NCBI RefSeq assembly: GCF_024380015.1
Contig: NZ_CP101508.1
Location: 1,488,902-1,552,901, forward strand
Reading direction: 5' to 3'
DNA from: Photobacterium atrarenae
GTDB lineage: Bacteria; Pseudomonadota; Gammaproteobacteria; Enterobacterales; Vibrionaceae
DNA: 64,000 bases
The notes under the pieces are model-generated. The model did not search any database, had not been told where the DNA came from, and worked only from the letters and a program-made list of their open reading frames with translations. The translations under genes were made by a program, and so were the position numbers. Of the stretch, positions 32,908 through 41,766 are shown piece after piece (positions within the stretch are counted from its first letter, which is position 1; each line of letters opens with the position of its first letter).

Positions 32908-35659
32908 GTTTTGCCCGGTTGAGCCGGGCCAGACCCTGCACCAATGGCTCACCCAAAACATCAAAGCCTACCAGGTCAGCAATACCTGCCGTCTCAGCTA
33001 TGCCGTCAATGATGAAATCTATGGGCCGGAGGCGTGGGATCGGTATGTCTGGCAGCCCGGTGACTTGATTGAGTTGACGGCGGAGCCGAAAGATCCGGTG
33101 ACTCAGGTGCTGTCATTGGTCGCAGTGGTTGCCATAGGAACTGCCATTTATGAGCTGAGCCAGATCCCGGACAACTACCAGAAGACAACTCCGGAAGGCA
33201 GCCCGATTTATTCCACCAATGCACAAGGAAACCGGCCGCGGTTGATGGGGATCATCCCGGAGTTATTCGGCCGCCATAAGACTTACCCGGATATCATTTC
33301 AGAGCCGCACTGGTATTTTTCCGATGATGATGAGTACCTGATGATGATGACCGCCATCAGCGTGGGTGATATTGAGCTGACCGCCGATAACATCTTCATC
33401 GGGGACACCCCGATTTCTCGCTACGGCAGTGACATCGATTTTCAGGTCTTCCCGCCGGGCAGTGATGTGACCGGCCACCTGGCGCACCAGAATATCTACA
33501 CTTCCCGCGAAGTGGGCGCGACGGCTTCGACCTCAGGGATTGAGCTGAAAAGTGCGATCGGGACCGTCTCGCCTTACCGTGCGACTCTGGCTGATAAAAC
33601 GGTGCTGATGACTAAGTTTGTTGACGGCACCTCATCGGCCTACTGGCCGGAAGAGTGGGAGCCCGGGCACCGGGTAGAAATCCAAGGCACCGGTGGCGCG
33701 GTGACTGTCTCTGAATCTCATCAGTACGGCGGCTGGAAGGGGGATCCGGCAGAGCCCGGATTGCATTTCTGGTCGAAGGACTCTGAGCTGGCCAATGCCA
33801 AATGGGGTCAGTATGTTCAGTATCCGGTTGCCGATGAAGATGGTGAGTTCGAGACCTGGAAAACCGGGGTAGTCAGCAAAATCGGCACCGGGAGCGAAAA
33901 TGGTGTGACATTTAACCTGATCGTGGTGGTTGGTGTGAATGGTGAGGAGCTGTCCCCGTCGACGGTGGCGTCATCCTTGCGATACTATTCAGTCAAGTTG
34001 CTGTCCCCGGAAGATGGTTATTACCGGATCACATCGGTTTCCAACCGGGTGGCCACGCTGGATAAACTCTATCCCAATAAAAGCACGACCATTGCGAACT
34101 GGCGCGGATTTGATGACCAGACCTACAGTGGTCTGAAAGTCATTGCCCTGACGTCATTGCCCGGCCAGCCGGCGGGGTCGTTTTTTGTCTGCCCCAGTTC
34201 TGAGGTGACGGACCGAATTTATATCGACATCAAGCTGCCGGACGGCCTCGGTTACATGAATGATGACGGCGATATTGAAAGCCGGAATATCAAAGTGATG
34301 ATTGAGTGGCGGGGAGAAGGGGAAAGCCAGTGGAATCAGCGGCAGTACAGCCGCACGGCGGGCACCCGGGATCAGTTGGGTGACACCGTGACCATCTCGC
34401 TTGGCCGCAAAGTTAGGCCGGAGGTGCGTTTCTACCGGATCACCGGTGACAGCGAAGACAGCCGGGTGTTTGACCGGGTTGAGGTCAAGCGCCTGAAAGC
34501 CAGGTTGCCGGCGAATACCCGATATGATGACTTTACCACCCTGGCCATCCGGATCCGGGGTAGTAACAGCCTGTCACGTAATGCAGAGAACAAGCTCGGT
34601 GTGATCCCGACCCGCAAGCTGCAGATCCCGGACGGCAATGGCGGCTGGACCACCGACACCTATCCGACCCGGGATATTGCCCCGGCGGTGCGCTACATTA
34701 TCCTGGACAGCGGGTTGACCGATGTTCAGATCGGCCAGAACGAGCTGTTGCGGCTGCATGACGTCTGGCGGGCGCGAGGGGACACCTTTGATGCGGTGTT
34801 CACCGATGACAGCACCTTGTTTGAGGTGCTGAAAAAGGTGTTGTCGGTCGGGTATGCCGAGCCGACCCTGAACTATGGTCAGATCGTGCCGGTTCGCGAC
34901 GAGCCACGCAGCGTACCTGACTACCCGTTTATGCCGGACAACATGCTGGGCAAAGGACTGGAGCGCTCAACGAAGCTGATTGACGACCAGGAGCCGGACG
35001 GCATCGAGGTGGAGTATTTCTCGACCGAGACCTGGAAGCCGGAGACCCTGCTGTGTCTGCTGCCGGGCGACTTGGGTGTCAAACCTCAAAAGGTCCGGGC
35101 TTTCGGGATCACCGAGCCGAAAAAGGCTTGGCAGTTCGGGATGCGGGTGCGACGCAAGAAACGCTATCGCCGCACCCAGTACACGTTCCAGACTGAGATG
35201 GACGGGTTCAACCTCAATTATCTGTGTTATGTCGCGCTGGCCGATGATGTGCCCGGCTATGCCCAAAGCGGGCGCCTGGAGGATTATCAGCCTCTGGGCA
35301 AAAGTTACGTGCTGCGGCTGGATATGCCGGTTGAGTGGGGCAGTGGGACACACCACATTGTGCTGCGCAAGCCGGATGGCAAGTCCTCAGGTCCGTATCC
35401 ATGCTCACCGGGCGGCGATCCGTTCGAGGTGGTGATCAGCACCAAGCTGGATTTCAAGCCGACCCTGGATGGCTCCATGGAGCCGCCGTTGTGGCTGTTC
35501 GGGGAGGCGGACCGGTGGTGCTACCCGGCCCTGATCGAGGACGTCGATCCCCGCGGGATGGATAAGTGTGCCGTGAAGGCGGTCAACTACGATGTCCGGG
35601 TGTACGAAGATGATGATCACGAGCCGGATGAGAACGGGTACCCGAAAGTGGCGTTATAA
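32858..35659 (+). CDS. Tail tip/host specificity protein (J-like)
   Basis: A 933-residue protein. Residues 1-75 look like a ubiquitin-like fold (FYPNKLDRSKREFCPVEPGQ...) similar to gpI, followed by a hydrophobic segment (VLSLVAVVAIGTAIYEL, about 84-100). The rest is the tail-tip hub with its J-like SVGDIELTADNIFIGDTPI. It is shorter than lambda J (1132) and lacks the fibronectin-like C-terminal part. No gpI gene stands between K and J, which fits an I-J fusion. Host recognition may rest with the SGNH protein. Confidence 0.85.
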   Translation: MTVLAFYPNKLDRSKREFCPVEPGQTLHQWLTQNIKAYQVSNTCRLSYAVNDEIYGPEAWDRYVWQPGDLIELTAEPKDPVTQVLSLVAVVAIGTAIYELSQIPDNYQKTTPEGSPIYSTNAQGNRPRLMGIIPELFGRHKTYPDIISEPHWYFSDDDEYLMMMTAISVGDIELTADNIFIGDTPISRYGSDIDFQVFPPGSDVTGHLAHQNIYTSREVGATASTSGIELKSAIGTVSPYRATLADKTVLMTKFVDGTSSAYWPEEWEPGHRVEIQGTGGAVTVSESHQYGGWKGDPAEPGLHFWSKDSELANAKWGQYVQYPVADEDGEFETWKTGVVSKIGTGSENGVTFNLIVVVGVNGEELSPSTVASSLRYYSVKLLSPEDGYYRITSVSNRVATLDKLYPNKSTTIANWRGFDDQTYSGLKVIALTSLPGQPAGSFFVCPSSEVTDRIYIDIKLPDGLGYMNDDGDIESRNIKVMIEWRGEGESQWNQRQYSRTAGTRDQLGDTVTISLGRKVRPEVRFYRITGDSEDSRVFDRVEVKRLKARLPANTRYDDFTTLAIRIRGSNSLSRNAENKLGVIPTRKLQIPDGNGGWTTDTYPTRDIAPAVRYIILDSGLTDVQIGQNELLRLHDVWRARGDTFDAVFTDDSTLFEVLKKVLSVGYAEPTLNYGQIVPVRDEPRSVPDYPFMPDNMLGKGLERSTKLIDDQEPDGIEVEYFSTETWKPETLLCLLPGDLGVKPQKVRAFGITEPKKAWQFGMRVRRKKRYRRTQYTFQTEMDGFNLNYLCYVALADDVPGYAQSGRLEDYQPLGKSYVLRLDMPVEWGSGTHHIVLRKPDGKSSGPYPCSPGGDPFEVVISTKLDFKPTLDGSMEPPLWLFGEADRWCYPALIEDVDPRGMDKCAVKAVNYDVRVYEDDDHEPDENGYPKVAL

Positions 35660-35662
35660 CTA

Positions 35663-35684
35663 CCATGCCGTATAGCGTGGTAGA
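35663..35684. repeat. Hairpin after the J-like gene
   Basis: CTACCATGC pairs with GCGTGGTAG (one wobble) around a six-base loop, just after the stop. No T tract follows, so it is at most a 3'-end stabiliser. Confidence 0.45.
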
Positions 35685-35826
35685 TAGTCATGCGCAGTTG
35701 GTTCCAGTAATCTACCGCTGATAAGTTCTAAAAATTGCGATGGTCTCCGGTTTATCATGATTCATTAGTGTATCCTTTCCATCTTGAATAGTGCATAACA
35801 TGCTGAACAAGCAGGGAAATATAAAA

Positions 35827-36222
35827 GTGAATATCAGGGTAGTTTCAGCAATTCTAGTTGCTGCCATTAGTTTGGCTGGCTGTACGGGGCCGATGGTGAA
35901 AATTAATGATGTTGATGACACCGTTGCCAGCAAGGTCATGCTAACTACAGACAAATCGGTATTGAAAAAAGAAGGCGTAACCATCATTGGTGTGGTCGAG
36001 GCTACATCTTGCAGGCATTTGTTGTGGGAGCCTGATGCCAGTGAGAAGAACTGTATTGATCAGCTCAAAATGAAGGCGCATCAAGTCGGCGCAAATGCGA
36101 TTATGTTTGGCGCCGCAGATAAAACGTCGGCGGATTTTATCCCGGATGATGGCATCAACCGCAATTGTTGGAATACAGTTGACTGTCGTGGAGTCGCCAT
36201 CATTGATAACTCGGAAAACTGA
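35827..36222 (+). CDS. Phage lipoprotein with RcsF-like C-terminus
   Basis: A 131-residue protein from GTG 35827 (AGGGA upstream; ATG 35800 is an alternative). A signal peptide ends in the lipobox LAGC with Cys19 lipidated. The C-terminal part, with four to five cysteines (TSCRHLLWE, KNCIDQLKMKAHQVGANAI, NCWNTVDCRGVAI), recalls the RcsF disulphide fold. It stands after the tail genes at the right end, where lysogenic-conversion genes such as exclusion lipoproteins sit. It could block superinfection or act on envelope stress signalling; both are inference. Confidence 0.75.
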   Translation: MNIRVVSAILVAAISLAGCTGPMVKINDVDDTVASKVMLTTDKSVLKKEGVTIIGVVEATSCRHLLWEPDASEKNCIDQLKMKAHQVGANAIMFGAADKTSADFIPDDGINRNCWNTVDCRGVAIIDNSEN

Positions 36223-36372
36223 TAAGACCTGCCCGCTGCCTGGCGGGTAATTTTCCTTCCTTTCTCCCTCCCGTACAGAACTATTCGCAAATAGCCCCAT
36301 TTTAGCCCCATCAGGCAGCTGTGTGTTTATAACTAACTGATTCATATGGTTTAAAACGCTCTTGTACTGGAT
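36223..36372. other. Right prophage end and attR zone
   Basis: Non-coding phage DNA with a weak CCCGC/GCGGG hairpin (36241-36256 region), followed by the junction to chromosomal tdh at about 36,370. The att core cannot be bounded because attL is outside the window. No gene is seen. Confidence 0.6.
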
Positions 36373-36528
36373 ATGTTCGAGACTTGGTACAAGATGGCAA
36401 GCCTGATCCAATCAGGTCTGGATCTGAACCCAATTATCACCCATCACTTCAAGGTTGATGACTTCCAGAAAGGCTTCGACGCCATGCGTAGCGGGCTTTC
36501 CGGCAAGGTTATCCTTGATTGGGAATAA
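36373..36528 (+). pseudogene. tdh: 3' remnant of threonine 3-dehydrogenase
   Basis: The last 51 codons of tdh: [20 protein letters not shown] then [20 protein letters not shown] and KVILDWE, very like the C-terminus of E. coli Tdh. Upstream codons (LVLD) do not match Tdh, so the phage crossover lies just before Met-Phe-Glu. Tdh oxidises L-threonine to 2-amino-3-ketobutyrate. Whether the phage restores the host gene at attL, as e14 does for icd, cannot be seen here. This fragment has no start signal of its own and is likely silent. Confidence 0.88.
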
Positions 36529-36535
36529 GATTGAG

Positions 36536-36560
36536 AGCGCTCCGAAAGGGGCGCTTTTTC
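36536..36560 (+). terminator. tdh terminator
   Basis: AGCGCTCC-GAAA-GGGGCGCT stem with a stable tetraloop followed by four to five T, eight bases after the tdh stop. Confidence 0.88.
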
Positions 36561-36696
36561 TTTCTGGTGCCTTCAACACATAAACCAACGCATCGTAAAA
36601 ATGCTATGTGTTGCGAACTTCTCTTTAAGCAACTTGTGATATTGCTTGGCTGAATCTAAAATGACCAGTATAAAGACCATTTAAGAGACCTGTTAT

Positions 36697-36945
36697 ATGA
36701 CCACTCGAATTTTAGCCGATGTCGCTGCAAGCATTACTGAGTTAAAAGCTAACCCGATGAAAGTTGCAACGAGTGCTCACGGCGAACCTGTTGCTGTACT
36801 TAACCGAAATGAACCAGCATTTTACTGCGTACCTGCTGAAGCATATGAAATGATGATGGACAGACTCGAAGATCTTGAGCTGCTTGCTATTGCTAAAGAG
36901 CGTGAATCTGAAGAGAGCATTTCGGTTAACATTGATGACCTATAA
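36697..36945 (+). CDS. Phd/YefM-type antitoxin (StbD-like)
   Basis: An 82-residue antitoxin with TRILADVAASITELKANPMK at the N-terminus (the Phd/YefM/StbD DNA-binding dimer region) and an acidic C-terminus (ERESEESISVNIDDL) that should wrap the toxin. It overlaps the toxin gene by 11 bases, so the pair is coupled and autoregulated. It stands directly after the prophage/tdh junction and may stabilise the adjacent island. Confidence 0.9.
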   Translation: MTTRILADVAASITELKANPMKVATSAHGEPVAVLNRNEPAFYCVPAEAYEMMMDRLEDLELLAIAKERESEESISVNIDDL

Positions 36946-37225
36946 ACTCGATTTCAAAAAGAGTGCACTCAAAGAGTGGAAAAAGCTTGGCTCTACGTTG
37001 CAACAGCAGTTTAAGAAAAAACTGATTGAGCGCCTGGAAGACCCACATGTGCCAGCCTCAAAACTTTCCGGCGCTGACAACATGTATAAAATTAAACTGC
37101 GTCAATCGGGTTACCGCTTAGTCTACAAAGTTGAAGACGATGTCGTTATTGTAACCGTCTTAGCCGTCGGAAAGCGCGAACGTAGCGATGTTTACCGTAA
37201 GGCAATGAAACGTTCAGATGTCTGA
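36935..37225 (+). CDS. RelE/StbE-type mRNA interferase toxin
   Basis: A 96-residue RelE-family toxin starting at ATG 36935. LDFKKSALKEWKKLGSTLQQ, then KLSGADNMYKIKLRQSGYRL and VGKRERSDVYRKA, are classic family blocks; the Lys/Arg residues used for mRNA cleavage at the ribosome are retained (RLVYKVEDD and KRERSDVY). The toxin is neutralised by the overlapping antitoxin. Length is normal, so the system looks intact. Confidence 0.92.
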   Translation: MTYKLDFKKSALKEWKKLGSTLQQQFKKKLIERLEDPHVPASKLSGADNMYKIKLRQSGYRLVYKVEDDVVIVTVLAVGKRERSDVYRKAMKRSDV

Positions 37226-37238
37226 TGCGGTATAGCGA

Positions 37239-37715
37239 GTGACAAGGACCCTGACCGAGCTGGAGCAGGCACTGTGCAAACACGCCGGCATTGCGGCTGC
37301 CAAGGCGCGCCGACTACAATCACTGTGCCGCCAGATACTCATTTTTGCCGGGAACTCGCCGTACGATGAAGCGCCAGTAAGCAGACGTTTTCAGTACCGG
37401 TTTGCCTACCCGACAGATGACACCCGGCAGCTGACACAGATCGCATCCCAGGCCGCCAAGTCACTCTTTATCCTAGGTGTGCGCTACTACAAGGTGGGCG
37501 TCGGTTTAATCGACCTGGAAGATGCTCGCCATGCCCAGCAGGACTTGTTTAACACCTCTCCATCAAATCCAACCCTGATGAAAGCTTTCGACGGCATCAA
37601 TGGAAAATATGGCTCGGATACCGTGTTTATGGCTGCGCAGGGGATCACCCCAAAATGGGCCATGCGCCGTGAATTCCTGTCCCCGCAGTACACCACCAAG
37701 TGGCAGGATTTTTTC
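37239..37715 (+). pseudogene. umuC: C-terminal fragment of a UmuC-type DNA polymerase V subunit
   Basis: About 155 codons match the C-terminal little-finger and tail part of UmuC/RumB: KARRLQSLCRQILIFAGNSP, LGVRYYKVGVGLIDL and RREFLSPQYTTKWQDF. The N-terminal polymerase domain with the catalytic carboxylates is absent, and after WQDF the frame runs into unrelated sequence (FMQNLLSFRL). It is a relic, probably from a lost mobile element carrying umuDC/rumAB. Confidence 0.85.
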
Positions 37716-38125
37716 ATGCAGAATCTCCTTTCGTTTAGGTTACGAGAAAATTCTACTTTTTGCTGCTGTTATTTTTCGGGGGGATTACCCGCCCAAGTAT
37801 TCAGTTTTAAATATTGTTGGTTATCTAAAGGATAAGAATGAAATTTCGAAAGCAAAAATTTTTTCGGGGCAGACAGATGAATTTTAATAGTGAACACTTT
37901 TGGGCAAGGAGATACTTTGTCTAGACGGTTGGTCTTTATGAAGAAGTTGTTCTTGAATACATAAGAACTCAAGAGTAAAAAGATGAGCAACGAGATCAAC
38001 TGAAGTTTGGTTTATAGCGCCTTGGGCACTTTGATGGCGTAATCCAATAAACCTCCGGCTTTGTTGGAGGTCATTTACTTTGTCACTCCCACCACATCAC
38101 TCGATATGATTAGCCGGAACGATAA
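37716..38125. other. AT-rich DNA without a recognisable gene
   Basis: About 410 bp between the umuC relic and the DUF262 operon terminator. A short CCTCC/GGAGG hairpin near 38,051-38,070 is the only structure seen. No supported reading frame. Confidence 0.45.
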
Positions 38126-38160
38126 TAAAAAAATGGGGTCGGTTTGTAACCTGGCCCCGA
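38126..38160 (-). terminator. Terminator of the DUF262 operon (minus strand)
   Basis: Read on the minus strand, GGGGCCAGGTT-aca-AACCGACCCC forms a hairpin with interior mismatch and is followed by seven T. It lies 47 bases after the DUF262 stop. Confidence 0.75.
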
Positions 38161-38206
38161 TTTCTTTAGATAACGGCCACAATGAGAGACACGATTTCTT
38201 ACTCAC

Positions 38207-39256
38207 TCATGAACTGAGCCAATCAACCAGACTTTCAACTCTTTTTTCTCTACTTAACTTACTACGGGTTCGGCCTGAGGCACCTAACTTATACTCAGAA
38301 ATGAACGCAGAATGAGCCGTATCGTCAGACTTATAAGCTTGAATAAATTCTAGCAATCGCGAACCTATTTCTCTTACATCAGCACCAGCAGACTTAAGGT
38401 AATCAATCACTACAAATAAAGTATATAGGTGAACTGTTGATGAAAAAAATCGCGCTATTTCATCACTTTCCTCAAACAAAAAGTCTATATCGATCAGAAT
38501 ATCATTAACTGCCTTTAAGTCATTGTCCTTCTTATCGTAAATGTCATTATAAAGATCATATATCTTATTGATATTACTAGGCGTGTCATTACTTATTCCG
38601 CTTCTTTGATAAATTAATAAGCTGCTTGCAAAAGTAATGTCCGCCATTCGGCGCCTTTCATTATCAGAGAATATATTCCACTTTCTATCCCATGACTTTA
38701 AAATAGGGTGGTCCGCAACTTTTTCTGAAGCTTTCAGAAATAAGCCATTAAACTCGGCATTTCTAATCTCTTGAGGGTTTAAAGATTTATCGGTTTCGTT
38801 TAATCTTCTAAACAACGCAGTAATTTCTTCACGTTTAATATCTGATGGTATCGTTCTAACATTAATAACATAATTCCAAATCTTTTCTTTATTTTCAACT
38901 GACAAATCCCCCCAAGACTTATCAGCATAGTCAGATTCTTTGTCATCGAGATAGAGTGATTTCAATTCCCATTCATTACCAACAAACTGCAGAATCGCAC
39001 TCATGCGCTGTTGACCATCAACAACACTATGCCTCTGCAACCCTGTTTCCGGGTCAACTGGCTGCTGCCACAGATAAAACTCAGGCATTGGATATCCCAT
39101 CAAAATCGTTTCAATGAGCCGAACTCTCTGCTTTTCAACCCATACTAATCTTCTTTGAAAAGAGTTATCAATAAAATACTTCGTGTCTCTCAACTCAGAA
39201 TAAAGATTAGAAAGGGTTGGCCGACTTGTCTGAATACGTTCATTAATTATAGTCAT
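38207..39256 (-). CDS. DUF262 (ParB/Srx-like) protein
   Basis: A 349-residue protein. The N-terminal DUF262 domain holds FQRRLVWVEKQRVRLIETIL (33-52) and VVDGQQRMSAI (78-88), the conserved DGQQR nucleotide-handling motif of the GmrS-like family. The C-terminal two-thirds are helical; no DUF1524 HNH nuclease domain is present. Related domains act in GmrSD-type restriction. It is translated from an ATGA overlap with the upstream nucleotidyltransferase-like gene. The DNA is clearly AT-rich, which suggests transfer. Confidence 0.82.
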   Translation of the reverse strand: MTIINERIQTSRPTLSNLYSELRDTKYFIDNSFQRRLVWVEKQRVRLIETILMGYPMPEFYLWQQPVDPETGLQRHSVVDGQQRMSAILQFVGNEWELKSLYLDDKESDYADKSWGDLSVENKEKIWNYVINVRTIPSDIKREEITALFRRLNETDKSLNPQEIRNAEFNGLFLKASEKVADHPILKSWDRKWNIFSDNERRRMADITFASSLLIYQRSGISNDTPSNINKIYDLYNDIYDKKDNDLKAVNDILIDIDFLFEESDEIARFFSSTVHLYTLFVVIDYLKSAGADVREIGSRLLEFIQAYKSDDTAHSAFISEYKLGASGRTRSKLSREKRVESLVDWLSS

Positions 39257-39864
39257 AATGAATTTCCTCTCGGACCACTTAGCACATTTTTCAAAAGACC
39301 TACGCCAAATTCATGGTAAGATTCAACATCTAACCAATTGGAATAAATCCGATAGTTTATTTTTCGCTTAATTCGAAAGGAACGATTAATATTCTTTTTC
39401 ATTTCCTCAAGTAACGTAATGGTTTCTCGCATATGTGTGCTTTTATATTCCATTTTATCATTCACAACCAGAAACTTAGAAAAAATGTCATTTGCATGGC
39501 TTTCTCTGACTTCTATCTGGTTACTATAATAAGATTTTCTCAATTGCCACCAAGTTTTTTCAAATATTTGAGGGCACGCAATAACAACATCTAAATCAGA
39601 CTTTCGATTAAAATCTTTAAAAATATCCTTTGTTGGATTCATACTGAATCCAAACTTACCACTACCTACAATAGCAATATTATTAGGTGAAGTATTTAAT
39701 GCATTTCCGATTTCACATTTAAAATCGTGATATTCCCCTTTCACCCCAAGCTCTTCAGAATTTTCAAAAATATAAACGTTCTGGTCAAATAAATGAGACC
39801 TGCAAAAGTCCAAAGGCTTATTTTCTAAGATCAGTTTTTTTAATTCAATTTTATTTATCAGCAC
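39253..39864 (-). CDS. Nucleotidyltransferase-like partner of DUF262
   Basis: A 203-residue protein. Residues 63-92 (IAIVGSGKFGFS, then SDLDVVI) show the Pol-beta nucleotidyltransferase signature GSxKxG(F)S followed by DxD (Asp90, Asp92). No third carboxylate can be named with certainty. It forms a two-gene operon with the DUF262 gene and is as AT-rich. The combination suggests a small defence cassette that modifies or signals with nucleotides, but neither partner nor product is known. Confidence 0.72.
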   Translation of the reverse strand: MLINKIELKKLILENKPLDFCRSHLFDQNVYIFENSEELGVKGEYHDFKCEIGNALNTSPNNIAIVGSGKFGFSMNPTKDIFKDFNRKSDLDVVIACPQIFEKTWWQLRKSYYSNQIEVRESHANDIFSKFLVVNDKMEYKSTHMRETITLLEEMKKNINRSFRIKRKINYRIYSNWLDVESYHEFGVGLLKNVLSGPRGNSL

Positions 39865-40603
39865 TCGTGCAATCTCGATTCATCCTTCTTTAGTATTCCA
39901 TCTAATAGAACACCCCTTTACAGTCAACTGAGAAAACTAGCCATACTGCCACCACTTTTATAAAACTCACACTACATTATCTACGAGGTTCATACTGAAT
40001 CACGAAAGTCTGGCCAGATAATTCCCCTTTATTCATGGTACCAGCATCCGTTTTCGCATCTCCTTAGATCAGAATGCGGGATTTCTGACCACGATAAGTA
40101 ATAAGGCTTAATGCTTGATCTAGTGCGATATGCCGTACTTTCTCCTATGGCACGCCTCCTATCTAATGACAGGAACTATAAGTCAATAAACTCAGTGAGT
40201 TATAGCACAAAGTTATCTGTTGCGCATCATGATGTATGGATTTTGTCTGAAGAGAATATTGAATTTGAGAAGTTGTACAATCACGGCATGCAACGGCATA
40301 GGGGACGGGAGGTTCTTTGTATTCCACGCATGTTTTTATGAGCTGCTTCAGAGCAGAAGTGTTGCCGAGGTAGTATAGGTGCTGCATGCTCTGCGGCGAA
40401 TCCTTTATAAAGTGAATCTGACACCGCAGATCGGGGAGTGGAAGGTTATGTCCAGCTCCTATCAACAATGCAACCTGTCGAAACGGCGGCATTTTGTTAC
40501 TTGGATACAAGAAGTTATCCGAAGGCAGGACACCATCTGCATCTGCTAAATTGGAAATAACCACTTGCGAGTTACGATTGAACCAAACTGCCTTATCGGC
40601 GGT
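39865..40603. other. 740 bp without a supported gene
   Basis: AT-rich DNA upstream of the NTase/DUF262 operon, which must include its promoter. Open frames of 76 and 133 codons exist on opposite strands but show no family resemblance, no ribosome site and mutually exclusive overlap. Probably decayed mobile DNA. Confidence 0.5.
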
Positions 40604-40866
40604 TTACTTCTTCTGAACCTTCTGCAACTCTCCCCACACCCGATCGGACTCTTTCTTGTTCGATTCCGTTAACCACTTCCCATCGACCTTGGCGACCATG
40701 GTGATGTCGGCGTGGCCCATTTGCTGTGCCAGGTAACTGACATTGACGTTTGCGTGGGTGATCATCCAGCTGGCGTAGGTGTGCCGCAACTAGTATTGAT
40801 TGCGGTGTGGAATGCCGGCCTTTTGGCAAAGGGCTTCCCAAATTTTGCCGTAGGGCACCTGAACCA
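40604..40866 (-). pseudogene. Relic of a phage tyrosine integrase
   Basis: The frame reads VPYGKIWEALCQKAGIPHRN-QY, TAG, LRHTYASWMITHANVNVSYL, QQMGHADITMVAKVDGKW. This is the C-terminal catalytic part of a lambda-family integrase with the R-H-T and G-H-A-D boxes. An in-frame TAG (likely CAG to TAG) interrupts it, and the nucleophile Tyr is Asp (VDGKW for VYGKW). The N-terminal domains are missing. It abuts the end of the LysR gene, so it marks the right edge of an old integrated element. Confidence 0.85.
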
Positions 40867-41766
40867 CTACTGCCCTTCATAATCAAAGCACTGCTGTTTG
40901 AGCCAGCGGCCCAGGGCGATGATTTCACTTTGTCTCGCCCGTGATTGCTTATAGGTGAAGTAGAGCTTATCGCCGGTCGGCAGCTCATGGGTGGGGATGC
41001 GGACCAGGTGCTGCCGGTCCTGATCATTGAGGAAGTAGTCATTGAGAAAGGCGATGCCTTGGTGATATTTGGCGGCTTCTGCGGCGAGAACCATGTGGCT
41101 GAAATAGCTCATGTTGATGCCGTCTGGCAACTCGAACCCGCCTAGTTTGCACCAGGCTTTCCAGTCGGCTCCTTGTTCTGAGTTGAAGATGGAACGCACA
41201 GACAGCAAAGGCTGCTGCCAGATGGCTTCCGGCAAGGGCTGATCCTGTATTTTCTGCCACAGCTTCTGGCTGCAGAACGGGTAGAGGGTTTCCTGGTACA
41301 GGAACTCGGCGGTAAAGTTCTTTTGCGGCGGGCGCGCTGTGACAAAGCAGTCGGCACACTGATCGGTAAATTCCGGCTCCTCGGTGACCATGTTTAACGT
41401 CAGCTCAATATCCGGGTGCTGCTGACGGAAATTATCTAATCTCGGCACCAGCCACTTCACCGCGAGCGAGCTATAAAGGGCCAGCCGCAGCCGGCCACAT
41501 TCACCCTCGCGGATCTGCTGGCTCGACTGGGAAATACACTGGAGCGAGTGGGAAATATCTTCGAAATAGCGTTCGCCGAGTACGGTGAGGGAGAGCTTGC
41601 GCCCGCCGCGAATAAACAGGCTTTCACCCAGATATTCTTCCAACAGTCGCACCTGATGGCTGACGGCACTTTGGGTGACGTTCAGGGCGACAGCAGCTTG
41701 GGAGAAGCTGTTCAGCCGGGCAACGGCCTCAAAGCATTGAACGGCGCGAAGGGGCGGTAATTTCAT
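40867..41766 (-). CDS. LysR-type transcriptional regulator (GcvA-like)
   Basis: A 299-residue LTTR. The N-terminal winged HTH (residues 1-60: LPPLRAVQCFEAVARLNSFS, AAVALNVTQSAVSHQVRLLE) and C-terminal ligand-binding domain (about 90-295) are complete. The AAV-LNVTQSAVSHQ helix is the GcvA subgroup type. It is divergent from the EamA transporter gene with a 126-bp gap holding LTTR-like ATT-N-AAT patches, so it probably regulates that exporter. The effector is unknown. Confidence 0.9.
   Translation of the reverse strand: MKLPPLRAVQCFEAVARLNSFSQAAVALNVTQSAVSHQVRLLEEYLGESLFIRGGRKLSLTVLGERYFEDISHSLQCISQSSQQIREGECGRLRLALYSSLAVKWLVPRLDNFRQQHPDIELTLNMVTEEPEFTDQCADCFVTARPPQKNFTAEFLYQETLYPFCSQKLWQKIQDQPLPEAIWQQPLLSVRSIFNSEQGADWKAWCKLGGFELPDGINMSYFSHMVLAAEAAKYHQGIAFLNDYFLNDQDRQHLVRIPTHELPTGDKLYFTYKQSRARQSEIIALGRWLKQQCFDYEGQ

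Noticed and set aside
40163..40564. 133-codon minus-strand and overlapping 76-codon plus-strand frames near the integrase relic
   Set aside because: They contradict each other, lack ribosome sites and show no motif; likely decayed mobile DNA.
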